From Glutinoglossum americanum (lineage: Eukaryota; Ascomycota; Geoglossomycetes; Geoglossales; Geoglossaceae): a stretch of DNA of 64,000 nucleotides. The stretch covers positions 1-64,000 of the forward strand of contig JAGHQL010000160.1 in assembly GCA_020080175.1 (NCBI GenBank). The letters are read 5' to 3'. This document shows, in pieces, positions 47,678-59,854 of this stretch. Numbering within the stretch: the first letter of the stretch is position 1; each line of letters opens with the position of its first letter. The notes below the pieces were generated by a model, which did no database searches, was not told where the DNA came from, and was given only the letters and a program-made list of their open reading frames with translations. A program made the translations under genes and the position numbers.

Positions 47678-49102
47678 GCGGAGACAGCTTTGTAGCAAAC
47701 ACTTAAACCGGGCCTAATAGCGGCAGACTATCAGCGGACTGAAAGAAAAAGATTCCAACTCTCTTGAGCCAGCGCCGGTGAGGGGTTTGCGGGACTAATG
47801 GGTAAACACGGACCAGTCCGAGTAAAGCAGCCCTTGGATACTCAATGTGTGGATGACTTTACTTTTTAATATGGCGAATCCTATAAGGCGCCTTGTTTGA
47901 ATTGCGCTTCAATCCCAATATAAGCGATACGGTTCGTAGTCGCTAATACCGGCCTCGTAGGGGCGTTCGGGGAAGAAACGGATGTTGCGCGTTGCCTTTG
48001 GGCTAAGTGTGGAGGTTGAAATGCGAGATTGAAAAGACGCGCTGCTGTTTACGCGAAAGGCGGCGGAACGAATTGTGCCAAGCCAGAAGCCCCAACCTAA
48101 GCCCGACTGAGAAGGATGAGCATCTAATGGTGGGAGATGCAAGATGCAGGATGCAAGGTAACCGGTAGTGCTGACAGCTTGAAGTTGGAAATCTACGAGG
48201 TTTGAGGGGAGTTAAAACGACAGCGAAAGCGTTTGTTCTTAATGGTGCCGGTGTGACGACGGCCTGCTGTTGTTGGTTGATTACTGGGGCCAAAATATCA
48301 CGAACGATGCAGTGGAGAACACTAAACAAGCCCTAACCAATGTCTTGGTAGCAGTGGATCTCGAACCCACTTTTTCCACGGGCTCCCGCGAGTTGAGCTT
48401 TGTCCATGGTTTTCATATTGTGGAGAAATTGGTAAATATGCCTTTTCGGGAATCTCGTGCCAGATCACGGGATTGTCGTCCCACAGCTGTCCGAATGATG
48501 AGTAAGAGATGGCTCTGGTCGGTTGTGTAACGCATGGCAATCGAGTACTCGGCACACGGGCCTCTCGCTGTATCTAAAGGCCGACCCTAAAGGCCGACGA
48601 AGCAGGTCAAGGGGAGAGCCCCAGAAAGTGGTCATAGGTCAGAAAGCATTTCTAATCAAAACCTGTGACCGTAGCCACACTTGACTGCCGTTGCGCCCTT
48701 GTGGGATGTAAATAGTGTGGTGCAGAGTACCCGACTTGCCCAACAATCGTTCCAAAACGTCACATCGCTCCAAACCGCGAAACCTCCGCCTTTACGGACA
48801 AGGGCTGGTTAATCTAGTCAATCTAGGGATGCAAGCAGATAAGCGACAATTGAACCTCTGAAGGAGTCAATTGTTGCCAGGAACGCACCGCAAGAGAACA
48901 TTGGAAACCTACCGGGCGCTACCAGTTTTGGGATGGTCTCTTGTGACTCCCTCTCACCTTCGAAGAGAACTGAGCCAACGACGTTAGTGTTCCACCCTGC
49001 AAGTTTATTAGATGTGCACCGCATACTATCATCCGTATTGAAATCGCCACCGCGAAAGCCAACCTGCCCGCTGGTCGCGCACTCTGACAACCCACCATCG
49101 CC
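47678..49102. promoter_or_regulatory. Divergent promoter, forkhead and Zn2Cys6 genes
   Basis: 1.4 kb between divergent starts. Short antisense frames around 48003-48555 show no recognisable family. No RNA gene supported. Confidence 0.4.
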
Positions 49103-52100
49103 ATGACAACATCACCGGAGTCTTACGACGACGATTCGAACTTGTCGCCCGCGCAATGGCCCTCACATGGCGCCGCCCCAAGCCATTTGACTAGCAGCGG
49201 TGGGTCGCCTGCTAACCCAGCAAAAGACTCCTCGCCGATGCAAAAGAGACGACGTGTTACCAGAGCGTGCGATGAATGCCGTCGGAAAAAAATAAAATGC
49301 GATGGGAAACAGCCATGCACGCACTGTACGGTGTACAGTTACGGTAAGCATGCTATCCCAAATCCCCCCCCGTATTACCGGGCGAATTGTCTGATGGGAT
49401 TCAGACTGTACATACGACCAACCGTCAAATCGGAGAAGAAACCCTGCGCCACAATATATCGAGGCTCTCGAAAATAGGTTGCAGCGAGCCGAAGCACTCT
49501 TAAAGACATTCTTACCGGACGTGGATTTATCCGATCCAAATATTGGCGTTATCCAACCAACTCATGCCCCTCCCAAGCTTGATGTCCATCCTCCACAAAC
49601 CCAACATGATCCGGCTGGTGAAGAATTTGAAGAAACGCAATGCAACAAAATCGGGCAAGAGTCACTCATAGAATCAATGGTGGAAGCAACAGGTCGCCTA
49701 GACTTTGACGACCAAGGGCACGTAGACTATCATGGCCATTCATCTGGATTCGCATTCCTGGAGCGCATGCGAGAGCAATTTGGAACTCTCCTTGGGCCGG
49801 ACACCAGTAATGCGAATACCCTACAGGTTTTTAGACGCCCACCTTTACAAAGTGTTTTTGATTCACCCAAATCCGGGTCAGGGGATTCTCCAATGTATTC
49901 GAACCTTCCGAACACTGCCGACCTCCCTCCAAGGGATGTTGCTAACGAACTTGTTGACAATTGCATTGAAGATGCCTGTGCTCTCCTACGGTTTGTGCAC
50001 AAGCCTACTTTCGTATGCATGTTGAATCGCATATATGACACGCCGGCGGAGAGATACGGCGACGACGAGAACAGATTTCTTCCACTGCTGTATGTCGTAT
50101 TAGCCGTAGGGACTCTGTTCGTGAAAAGTGAACAGAATAATCCGGAAAATGCAAGCTTTGAGTGCGCCATAAGTGAGGGGTGAGCCTGACGGAAAGGAAC
50201 ATCTCTAAAGGCCTGTGCTAATCCTTCATAGTTTTAAATACTTTAAGGCGGCACGACAAATGATCGACATAACAGACTGTCAGGACTTAACCTCTTTGCA
50301 AACAGTGCTATTCATGATCATTTTCCTTCAGTCTTCAGCAAAGATGGCTACCTGCTACTCTTTTGTTGGAATTGCGTTAACATCTTCGCTTCGAATGGGG
50401 TTGCATCGCTGTGTATCCTCCGGCTTCAATCCCATAGTTCGTGAAACAAGAAAGAGAATATTCTGGGTTATACGAAAATTGGACACGTATATCAGCGCCT
50501 TACTTGGCTTGCCAAAAACTATCAACGATGAGGACATCGACCAGGAGCTACCAGCAGAGGTTGACGATGAATACATCACCAAGGATAAGATATTACCGAT
50601 GCCAGAAGGGAAATTTTCAATGATTGCTGCTGGCAACGCGCATGTCCGCATGATGAGAATCTTGGCAAAGGTTGTCAAGTATATCTACCCTATAAAGGGG
50701 ATGGAGTTCGGAAGATCCGGTCAGACTTATAAGGTCAGCCATGCTAGGATAACCGAGATTGAAACGGATTTACGGGATTGGATGGAACGCCTACCCACGG
50801 AGCTCAAGTTTGGAAGCGACTGTCCGCCAAAATGCGTCAGGTGAGTCCCAGCGGCAGCTTATCGCAGGATTGATGCGGGAGCACAAGAACTGACACTCGA
50901 GTCAGGGTCCAGCTTCTGCTTCGTATGGCCTATGCGCATGTACAGTTGGTCCTCTATAGGCCGTTCCTACATTACATATCACCCAACGCCGCTTCAAATC
51001 CTGTCGACAAAAGATCATATGCATGCGCCCTAAAGTGTGTCAGTGTTTCTCGCATTATAGTTCATGTGACCGAGGAAATGAAGAAGCGTGGGCTTTTGAA
51101 CGGAGCGTATTGGTTTACGATGTATACGACATTCTTCGCGACTCTCTCGCTTGTTTTCTTCACGTTGGAGAATGAGAACCACCCTGACTATACGGCCATT
51201 TTAAAAGACGCTAATGATGGTAGAGATACTCTTGCTAGTCTTGCAAAGAGAAGTCAAGCGGCAGATCGGTGTACACAGACATTTAAAGTGAGTCCCTTCT
51301 TCCATTGAACCCCCGTAGATGTTGGTAGAATGCATACTCATGCCCGTAGACTCTACTCGAGCAACTACCTGATGGATCTCGAAGGGGTCGTGAAAGGTTA
51401 CAACCTACGCACAAGAAGCGACATGCTCCGTCCCCATCCCCAAATAACACACAGAGCAATTCAAACATGCCGTTTCAAGGAAGTGAAGCTCTTGGGCCAG
51501 TACAGCGCGCAAACACATATCCCGCTCTCAGTGACGTTGGCGGGCTGAAGGGTATGGGACAAACTGTGCCTTTCCAGTCTTCGCCATTAAGGAGCGGCAG
51601 CCTACTTAACCCCGGCTCCCGGAAGAGCGCTCATCTTCTCTCAGATATCCGCTCAAATGATATAATGGGCCTGCCGACACCAGAATCCGTCACTGACCCG
51701 ATGACCCCGCAACAGCAACTACAGCAACAGTTTCAACAACCAAATCCTATTTTCCAGCTTCAAGGGGACGGAACTAGTTTTGCAGACCTTAATGCCGTGG
51801 TGTTCGCACCTACAGACTCCTTTGCATATCCGAACCAACCAACATCGATCCTCGAAAACCAGCCATATGGCTCAGACGACACAATGGGAAACAACCAGCT
51901 CATGGGAGGGGACCGCGAAAACAACATCTTTATGCCCAATGACTGTACCGCAGGGGCTCCATTCGACGGTCTCGAAGTGCAACTCTTCGGCCCCATGCCC
52001 CCGTACCTAGTGCACGGCCAGCAACAAGACATATTCATGCCCAAACAAGAGGACCCCATGGATGTAGGAAATTTGGATATGGTGAATGGAGGGGGGTGTG

Positions 52101-52213
52101 GGTTTCCGGTTCAAGGGAGAGCGGCCGGATCGGCTCCCGAGGCGCTAGAGGATATCTTTGGGGTTGAGGAATGGAATGCGAATTTCACGGATCACTCGAA
52201 CCTGAGGCTCTAA
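49103..52213 (+). CDS. Zn2Cys6 transcription factor, Thi1/Ntf1-like
   Basis: Exons 49103-49343, 49405-50179, 50232-50840, 50906-51287 and 51350-52213; introns of 52-65 bp with GTAAGC, GTGAGC and GTGAGT donors. 2871 nt, 956 residues. The binuclear cluster is at about residues 55-81, [20 protein letters not shown] plus TVYSYDC, with spacing C2C6C5C2C6C. The sixth cysteine is encoded just after intron 1, so splicing is needed for a working DNA-binding domain. Next come a linker and a coiled coil ([16 protein letters not shown]). A middle-homology (Fungal_trans) region follows: [50 protein letters not shown]. The C-terminus is Gln/Asn/Pro-rich, likely activating. The cluster resembles S. pombe Thi1/Ntf1, but the regulated pathway here is unknown. 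Confidence 0.88.
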
Positions 52214-53627
52214 TTAGCGCGAAAGCTTGTTTTGACTCGGGAGTATGTTGGGGAACCGCGGTCCCCCAGACATATGACAGCATGGTTTTCTCGCTCTCGC
52301 CCGGTGAATAAAAAATATCCCCGTTTTGCGAATTTTCCTAATCTAACGCATCGCTCATCCCAGCGGCTACACTGTCTTATCCTGCAAGGAGAATACGGAG
52401 TTTTGTTTTTGTGTTTTTTTTTTTTAAGCTACCTCTCTACTTAATTTATAGCTCATTCAAGCGGCGGCGGGGTTGGATAGTACTGTAGCCTTTTTTTTTG
52501 TGGGTTTTGCTAGGAGCCCGGCGTAGTATATATATATCTCTTAAAAGGGGAGGGGGTATGTTGGGTGGGGCGGGGAGAATACATGAAAAATAAAAATTTT
52601 TGAAACGCGGAAGTAGGTTTCATCGAGGGGAATGGTGCTGGGGATATGGGGTTTGGGGATAGATAGTAAACTCAGAAAGGGGCTTGGTTTATCCTATCTA
52701 TCGGATCATAACTATATTTTCATGCCTTTCGAAGAAAAAAAAAATTTTCTCCCCATATTTTTTATTGCCCATTTTCCATTGCAAAAATCAAAGAATACTC
52801 GCGAATTTTTCTTCCTCCCCCCTTTTAGAGCTGTGCGTAGGTATATCGGAATTGGCGTACTAGGCCTCCGTAGAGGGATCTCTCTCGGCCCACCCTCTCT
52901 CTCCCTCCTAATAAGCCACCCAAAGCCCACGACCTAAGCTCACTAGATCCAAGAAAAAAGTGGAGAGGATAGGCGACGTGGATAGGAGAAAAAGCTAAGG
53001 TCCCCCCCCCCCCCCACCCCCCCCAAACACAAAAAAACCCAAACCACAGCGGAGAGGAGAACACAATAAGACAAAGAAGACAGAAAGGAAAAAAAAAAGA
53101 GGAGGGGGGGGGGGGGGGAAAAAAAAAAAAAAAAAAAACCCCCCCCCCCCCCCCCAAAAGAAAAACTGAGTTCCCCCGCGGGAAAGCGAGGGTTTTACTT
53201 CCCTTACGGAAATGAGAGTGAAAAAAAAAAAAAACGGAATAAGGAGAAGCCGCCCATAAAACCACATAGAAGGGGCAGTCCCAGGGGCGCTCCGCTGGCA
53301 GATAGCGAGCGCGGTTACTAATAAGAAATCGACGAAAACCCCTTTTTCCCTATTGACAAGTGCATTTATAAAAAAAAAAAAAAAAAGAACGAGTGGCCGA
53401 CACGAATAATCTCATACGGCGGGTATCTCCACTTAGCAAAAAATGGAGATGGAGTAGTTGAGAGAGAGAGAGAGAGCGTCCCGCGTTTAGGGGAGATTCG
53501 CGTGGTACACCAAACTAGTCCATATCCATCCGGTTGACCGAACTGCGCAAAGAGGGGTGCTGCGCGCATGCCAGAAAACCGAAAGGCATCAGCTGTAATC
53601 ATCCATCGCCACAAACAGGGGGGCTCC
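52214..53627. other. Convergent 3' spacer rich in homopolymers
   Basis: Lies between the 3' ends of the Zn2Cys6 gene (+) and pacC (-). Contains T, A, C and G homopolymers, a (GA)n tract at about 53459-53477 and the G-A-C hairpin listed separately. No gene seen; open frames here are poly-Phe, poly-Gly or poly-Pro artefacts. Confidence 0.5.
53104..53155. repeat. G15-A20-C17 homopolymer inverted repeat
   Basis: Fifteen G (53104-53118), twenty A (53119-53138) and seventeen C (53139-53155) directly abut. The G and C runs are complementary, so a single strand can form a 15-bp G:C hairpin with an A20 loop; each run alone could form a G-quadruplex or i-motif. A second C-rich run (C14, A, C8) lies at 53002-53024. 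Confidence 0.9.
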
Positions 53628-55786
53628 CTAAGAAGCAGCAGCGACGGCGCGGAGGACGGGGTAGAGACTCTCGGCATCCTTCTCAGCCTCGGTCATCTCG
53701 CGTTCCTGAGGCTTGCTCTCGCCATCCTCCATCGGCTCGTCGTCGGAATCGTACTCGTGATTTTGAAGGCGCATCTCAACGAGCCGCTTGAGGGCTTCAA
53801 CCACGCGGATGTTTTCAATCCAAATCGCATATGCTTTATCCGCTTGGGCGTCCTCACCACCTTCTGACTGCACACCAGGAGAGCCGAGGCTGGAAAGAGC
53901 AGGGTCGATAAGAGCAGAAGAGATCTCCACCCCCTTTACTTTGCGAGCGAGAGTCTCGTTTTCACTCCTTTTACGGGAATGACGGGCAGGCTGATGGAAC
54001 GGGGTTGTAGAATGAGATGCAGAATCATCAGAGGTATCCATGCTGTCGTCCTCATGGGGACGGGAGGATTTCTGCAGCATACCACCCGAGAAGCGACGGC
54101 GCTCATCGTTCTCGAACGCCGTGCCTAGAGCAGACGCTGGAGCGGTGCTAGCCGGTGCAGGGTACCCAGAACTGACCTCTCCGGTGGAGCTGACGGCGGG
54201 GAGACTTGGGTACATGGTCGCGACAGAGGTACGCGGGAGAGGAGACATATGATGCATAGATGGCAATGAGGCCGGAGAATGAGCCGACGAGTAAGATATG
54301 GTCGTGGACGGTGGGGTCAAAGCTGGAGTACCCTGATTAGAGGCAGATGTGGTGGCAGCCAATTGATGAGCACCGGAAGTAGTAGCGGTTGCATGAGAAG
54401 ACTCCACTTGATGACCGGGGCCGTTGTGTGCCTGTGGAGGAGACTGGCTCTGGCGATAATTGATCCCAATAGGAGTGTAATGACTACCTGGCTGGTGTAC
54501 GCCGGCGGCCGCGGCGTGATTTGAGTTCTCATACACCGAATTTGATACCTGATCCAAAAAGGAGTCGATGTCCACAAGCTCTCGTTTGGTCCGAATGTTC
54601 GGAATCGGTAAGGCATAGTGTGGGTGAGGCAGGTGGGTTGGACCACCAGCAGCTGCGACCATCATTTGACCGGGCTGGTAATCGCTAGGGCCATGCCCAG
54701 CAGCAATAATAGGAACAACGGCTTGGAGAGCTTGGAGGCGCGGCGCAAGATCCTGATAAGAATTGGGGTCGATCGAGCGACGTTTTGCTTCTCCGAAAAA
54801 CTCGTTAATCGCATCGAATGTACGCTTCCTAGTATCCATGGCTGCTGCATTGTTCATATCTCCACCGTGGCTAACAGCATAATATACGGGCCCGTAGGAG
54901 GAGGAGGACTGCTGAGATGTATAATAACCATGAGCGCCACTGTCTCCAGGATGGCCATGGCCATAGGCTACGCCTCCACTATTGTGAGAGTCTGGGTAAG
55001 TGTAGCCCGTAGCGGTAGCTGCAAGAGCTTGAAGATCGTGGACTACTAGCCAAGAGGCAATGTTAGGGTTCCATTTACCTAGTAAAAAACAGAGGGGCAT
55101 TAAACTTACTGCGACCATCCGAAGGTCTATACGGGTTGTTTGGTTCATTTCCACCTCGGCGGCGGCCGCTATTGCCGGGCTCCGGTGATCTCAAGATAAT
55201 TGAATCGTCCGCGTGAGTCTAGATAAAAGGATAGTGCCAAGCCAAGGCGTGGCACGACCCAAGAAATCAGTTCGATACCTCCAAGACAATGACGGAGGAG
55301 GCTCTTGAAGGTAAACAACAACAGCTACCATGGGAAGGCATAGGCATGCAACGCACCTTTACGTGTTTTTTGAGATCTTGAGGTCGCTTGAAGGCCTTGC
55401 CACAAAAATCGCATTTGTGCGGCTTCAGAGGTACGTGAACTCGAATGTGCGACGTAATATGATCACGCTTTACGGTCGTCGTGCGGCAGGTCCCCCAGGC
55501 GCAAGTCAAATTCAAGTTGTTCGTGCTCTTGCGGCCCACATGACGCTCACAAATATGATCCTGTGTTATGGTCGAAGAGAGTCAGATTCTACCCTGGCGG
55601 TTCGGTCGCGAACCCTCGCGTCGGCAAGCACGGGCGACTTACATAGAGTTGCTCTGGAGTAGAGGTACGCTCTCCACAACCGCTCCACTGGCACTGAAGC
55701 AGTTCATCTTTGACTACCTGCTGAGCAGCGTGCTGAGGCTCGGCGGCCGGAGCAGGAAGAGACTGCTGCTGCTCAGGCGCTGACAT
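53628..55786 (-). CDS. pacC: PacC/Rim101 pH-response transcription factor
   Basis: Exons 55786-55643, 55560-55357, 55218-55110 and 55045-53628; introns 55561-55642, 55219-55356, 55110-side 55046-55109. 1875 nt, 624 residues. Three C2H2 zinc fingers lie at about residues 30-120. Finger 1 ([17 protein letters not shown]) is split by intron 1 before [11 protein letters not shown]. Finger 2 is [20 protein letters not shown]. Finger 3 ([19 protein letters not shown]) has its last His after intron 2 (THADD). A conserved basic hinge [11 protein letters not shown] follows, then a disordered Ser/Pro region. Near the C-terminus is [15 protein letters not shown] and SLYPVLRAV, which contains a YPxL site known to bind PalA in the Pal/Rim pathway. 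Full-length PacC is proteolysed at alkaline pH and the N-terminal form binds GCCARG. Length is typical (A. nidulans about 678). Confidence 0.93.
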
Positions 55787-58145
55787 GTCGAGGGTCGTAG
55801 AAATATCTTGGCTGCACAGTGGAGACTCGGCGGCGGCCTTGGCGCTCGAAAAAGGCGACAGAAATAAAGCAAGAAGTTGTTACTTGGCGGCAAACAACGA
55901 TTCGGCAGACGATAACACAAATTCTCGACAAAATTGGGCCTCTCGACGCGCAAGACGACCTCTGAGGGTAAGATGTTGAGGGAGAGGATGAAGGAAGAAA
56001 TTCAGCGGGGTGGGCAGCAATATTGACCGGGGCGCCGAGAGCAGCGAAGAGCAACAAGCAGCAGCGGAACCTTGGCCGCTAGAACGCAGCAGAGCACAGC
56101 ACCACCGGAGCCGACGTATGGGGCGGGTAAGTTTGAGCTTGGGGGGCAAGAAATAACGCGGAAACACCAGATGGGGGAGCGTCCGACCAATCAAAACTAA
56201 TCACAGCTCTGAACAAGAGCGAACAGCGCCCCACAGGCAGCGGCAAGAGTCCACACGAGTCCACACGAGTCCAAAGGAAGTCCACAGGAAGTGCACAGCA
56301 AGCCCACACGAGCCCACACGAACCCACACGAACCCACACGAGCCCACACGAGCCCTGTTCTGGCTCTTCAACTGAAGACAAGTCAGGGTGCGTTCTAGTC
56401 CCGTCCAAGCGATAGTGTCTTGGCGATTTCTTGGCGATTTCTTGGCACTCGGTCCTGCGCACATTCTCGATTCCCAGATTCCCATCCTCAGCAGCTCAGC
56501 AGCTCAGCAGCTCGGCAGCTCCGGCATTGCCTCACCCTCTGGCGGTGGGCGCGAGTGGAGCCGCCTCTCCACAGTCCAGCATCCTGCACAAGAAAAACAA
56601 GTCGACGGCTATTGTCACGAGAACACCTCTATCCCTCGCGTTCAGGCAAGCTTCCGTGTGAAACAGCCCCACCAGCACAAACGGGGCGGACCAAGCTCAC
56701 TCCGAGCGCCAAGCTCCCGAGGACAACCCGAGATATTTTCTCACCGTGACCAGCATCGAATCCCTAACATTAACAGCCAGCTGCATGGCCTAAAACAAGC
56801 CCCTTGTTCGCGGGCAGGCGGAAACGCTCAGCCCATCCACAGCCAAGAGAAAACACCAAGAAAACCACCCCCCTTCCAAGACCCAAAAAAAAAACCAAGA
56901 CAAGACCAAGACAAAACCAAGACAAAACCAAGACACAGCGGAACACCCAAGAAGTCCCAAGCATTTCAGGGGGGTATGCCAGAAAGGAAACTCCCGCCAA
57001 AGCCTGTTTTTTTTTTTCCTCCGTCGCCACGAAAACCCGAATAAAAAAAAAAACGCCAAAAGCCGAAACCACCAGAAATCGAGGAGGGGGACAGGACCTA
57101 TGTTCACCGTTCAAGCCAGCACGTCGTGGAAACTAAAACGCTGGAAAAAGCAAAAAAAGGTCCGTGATTATTATTATTATTATTATTTATTCGAGGACTC
57201 GGAGTGGATGGTGCGGGAATAATAGAAAATAATAGAAAATTGGGGTGTTGTGGGTAAAAAAAAAATTTGTATGTAGGCTGGGCGCGAAGGTTGAGGCTAC
57301 CCGCTTTCATCCATGGAGATGGAAAGGGGTTGCTAGGATAGCCTCAGGGGTTTAGGTATAGAATATCCCCGGCTTCTTTGAAGCCCATCTTGGAGCGACC
57401 CCCTTCAGTTCCATCGTCCTCGTGCTCTTCTCGTCCCCCAGATAGAAATTAAACACCCCGCGCTTCAGGGAGAAATCTGTATCTGCTAGCGTGAAGGGCA
57501 GGCTCACCAGCACCATCGGATACGTACGAAGAGTAAAATAGAGCAGCGTGCAGAGCAAAGGAGTTTTTTTTTTCCCCAGTCTATAAGTTCAGTAACTAAG
57601 ACAGGATAGAAATCTGCCTAACCTCCCCCCCCCTTTCCACCCCCGTCCGCCACCGCCCACTCCCTCCCTCACTCCTGAGGGGAGAGTAAAAAAAAAAAAA
57701 AATAAAAAAAAAAATAAAAAGAAAATATTCCCAGCCTTTGTATTTCCATCGCGGTAGACAGTAACCCTTTTCGCACCAGCTAAGACAGACGACGGGAAAG
57801 GCGATAGGTAAAAGACGGAAAAAATGTAAAAGGAGATGTGGAAGGGAATGCCCCGCACTGCGAGTCTAATGGAGTACGGGCCCCCCTTCCGCGCATATGG
57901 TACGCGTTGATATCTGAAAACGAGATGCCATGGTTTTTCTTTTTTTTTTTAAACCTCCGCAGATGAAGTTTCCACTGATATAAAACACAACACCGGTCTT
58001 ATGCCAGTAAGTCAAAAGTCGATGAGAGTATGTCGGCACGCGCTTACGTTCACATATCGAACGCTTCAGCTTGCGCGGTTGTAGCGGCCTCGCGAAACCT
58101 GTCGTTTGGGTTTTGTTTTTCGGTGGTTCGATTGTAGTGGTGTTT
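55787..58145. promoter_or_regulatory. pacC upstream region with many GCCAAG sites and short minisatellites
   Basis: 2.36 kb between pacC and the MAPKK gene 3' end. In the first ~1.06 kb (to 56847) I count eight copies of GCCAAG/CTTGGC, the PacC core: 55807, 55838, 56071, 56419, 56430, 56441, 56708 and 56842. Chance would give about one. Also present are a 10-bp repeat AGCCCACACG at about 56247-56355, an 11-bp repeat (CCAAGACAAAA) at about 56892-56940, and a (TTA)n run at about 57167-57188. The rest is low-complexity without a gene. Confidence 0.7.
56419..56446 (-). promoter_or_regulatory. Triple PacC-type binding site array
   Basis: CTTGGCGATTT occurs at 56419 and 56430 and CTTGGC again at 56441. 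On the minus (coding) strand this is three GCCAAG PacC cores in the same orientation, spaced exactly 11 bp (about one helical turn), about 635-660 bp upstream of the pacC ATG. Confidence 0.65.
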
Positions 58146-59854
58146 TTAGTCCTTCCAGTCCCACACAGTGGAAAGGAACATTTGCATGTTTACCTTTCTG
58201 ATAGCCATCTCCACCATCCAGGGGTGTTCAAGCATCCGCCACGGGGTAGCCCGTCGTTGTTGTTCCTTTTCCAGGCTGAAAACCGTCCCAGGAGATGTCA
58301 GCTTACACACTCATCCGGATATGCACAGTGAGCACTAAGAGAGGAGTACCATACCAGCAGTCAATGAAGAATTTAAAGTTCTCGCTCCACCTGATCCCCT
58401 GCTCAGGCTCGTCCTTCAGCTTTGGAATCGGCTGGCGCACGATATACGTTAACAAATCGATCAAACCTGCGCGAGGCTGTACCTCGCCTGTGCCGTCAGC
58501 GGGGAACGGAAATCGGTGCTGCGCAACTTCGAGTAGCGTCACGCCCAAGGACCAGACGTCGGAGGTGATGGTATAGGACTGGCCAGTGATCCGTTCAGGG
58601 GCCATGTAGTATGAAGTGCCTATGAAAGTATTGGCATCTCCCTTGGTGCCAAACTCGCCAGAGACGCCAAAGTCGCATAGCTTGACCTGTCCATTCCTGC
58701 AGAGAAGGATGTTCGAAGGTTTGATATCTATTTGCTTACGTCAGTCAATGTTGTCACGGAGCGAGGTTCGACTTCTTATACCTCGGTGTATGATTTTTTG
58801 GCCATGGAGGTATGTTAAACCATTTAAAACTCCAGCGGAGACCTTCCCAAGAACCTTCTCGCCGGTCCTCCCACCTAATCGCTTCACTTCTCGGTATACG
58901 CTGTCGAGGCTTCCGCCTTCACAAAACTCCATCGCGATGGAGATCGTACCGCTCGAATGGTCAACAAAAGCTCCATAGTATCTGCAGATATAAGGCGAGG
59001 CGCAATCCTTATTGAAATTAAGTTCCCGCACAATCTGCTTCTTGACTTCCGGGTTGGGGTCTGTTGTGATTATCTTGCGGGAATAAATGTTAGCATTTCG
59101 AGACAATATTGGTTCCAAGGCCGAGGGTTCTAGCCAGCAGGTGTATTACCTTAAGTGCAAAGACTATATTTCCACCTTTCAGTTTGCATCTTGTGACGGC
59201 TCCTCCGGCCCCTTCGCCCAGGCCTCCGAGCTCAATGATTCTTTTCTCGCTGCTAGCTACCCTCCACCCATCATCGTCTAGATCTTCCACGTCTAGGTTC
59301 CTACCCTTCTCCAAGCTCAACCCACTCATATCAGGTAGGCCATTCATGCTATTATCCCTCTCCATGCCTGGTGCTCCTCCCTCGCTCCCTCCTCGATCAG
59401 AGTATATTGATCCGGCAGCAGACTGAGGATCTGGAGACCCTTGGCGCGGCACGGGCTGACGGAGGCTCATAGCAAATGACAGGGCTGAATATTGTGATGC
59501 AGCAGATGTAGGTCCGCTTGCTCGGCCCTCTAACATTGTGAAACTGCTTGTTCTCGAGTGACTTCCTTCGCTCCCAACACTCGCAGAGGTTGCCCCCAGA
59601 GGCTGCTGGGGCGGTCTCCCGTTCCCAACTTGCTCATATGGTACACCATTGCTACCGTGAGGCGTCGCCAGCTGCAGGTGGGGTGGACCCGTTCGCTGGG
59701 GCTGAGTGTTTAGTGTCGGAACGTTTGAATCGGTATTAACGGGCCTTGCACTTGGGGAAGGAGGAATGGCCAGTCCGAGGCGAGGTGTTCGGCCGCCACT
59801 GCCAGTCCTACCGCCCGGCATTGGCGGTCGAAGAAGAGGCGCTGGAGAAGACAT
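58146..59854 (-). CDS. mkk1: MAP kinase kinase, Mkk1/Mkk2 type (cell-wall integrity)
   Basis: Exons 59854-59150, 59073-58782, 58727-58355 and 58275-58146; introns 59074-59149, 58728-58781, 58276-58354. 1500 nt, 499 residues. The N-terminal ~220 residues are disordered and start [15 protein letters not shown], then [14 protein letters not shown], as in Mkk1/2 of filamentous fungi. The kinase domain has [13 protein letters not shown], catalytic Lys in VFALK at the end of exon 1, and [12 protein letters not shown] across intron 2. It then shows [21 protein letters not shown], and at the end [10 protein letters not shown] and STVWDWKD. The family sits between Bck1-type MAPKKK and the Slt2/MpkA MAPK, activated by wall stress. 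It is upstream of pacC on the same strand, 2.4 kb away, with a separate promoter. Confidence 0.92.

Noticed and set aside
48340-48420. tRNA-like T-arm (GTGGG, TTCGAGA, TCCAC and TGCTACC on the minus strand)
   Set aside because: No matching 5' acceptor (GGTAGCA), D-arm or anticodon arm upstream. The cloverleaf cannot be completed.
52825-53265. Frames rich in Phe, Gly and Pro over homopolymers
   Set aside because: Produced by poly-C, poly-G and poly-A runs rather than coding sequence.
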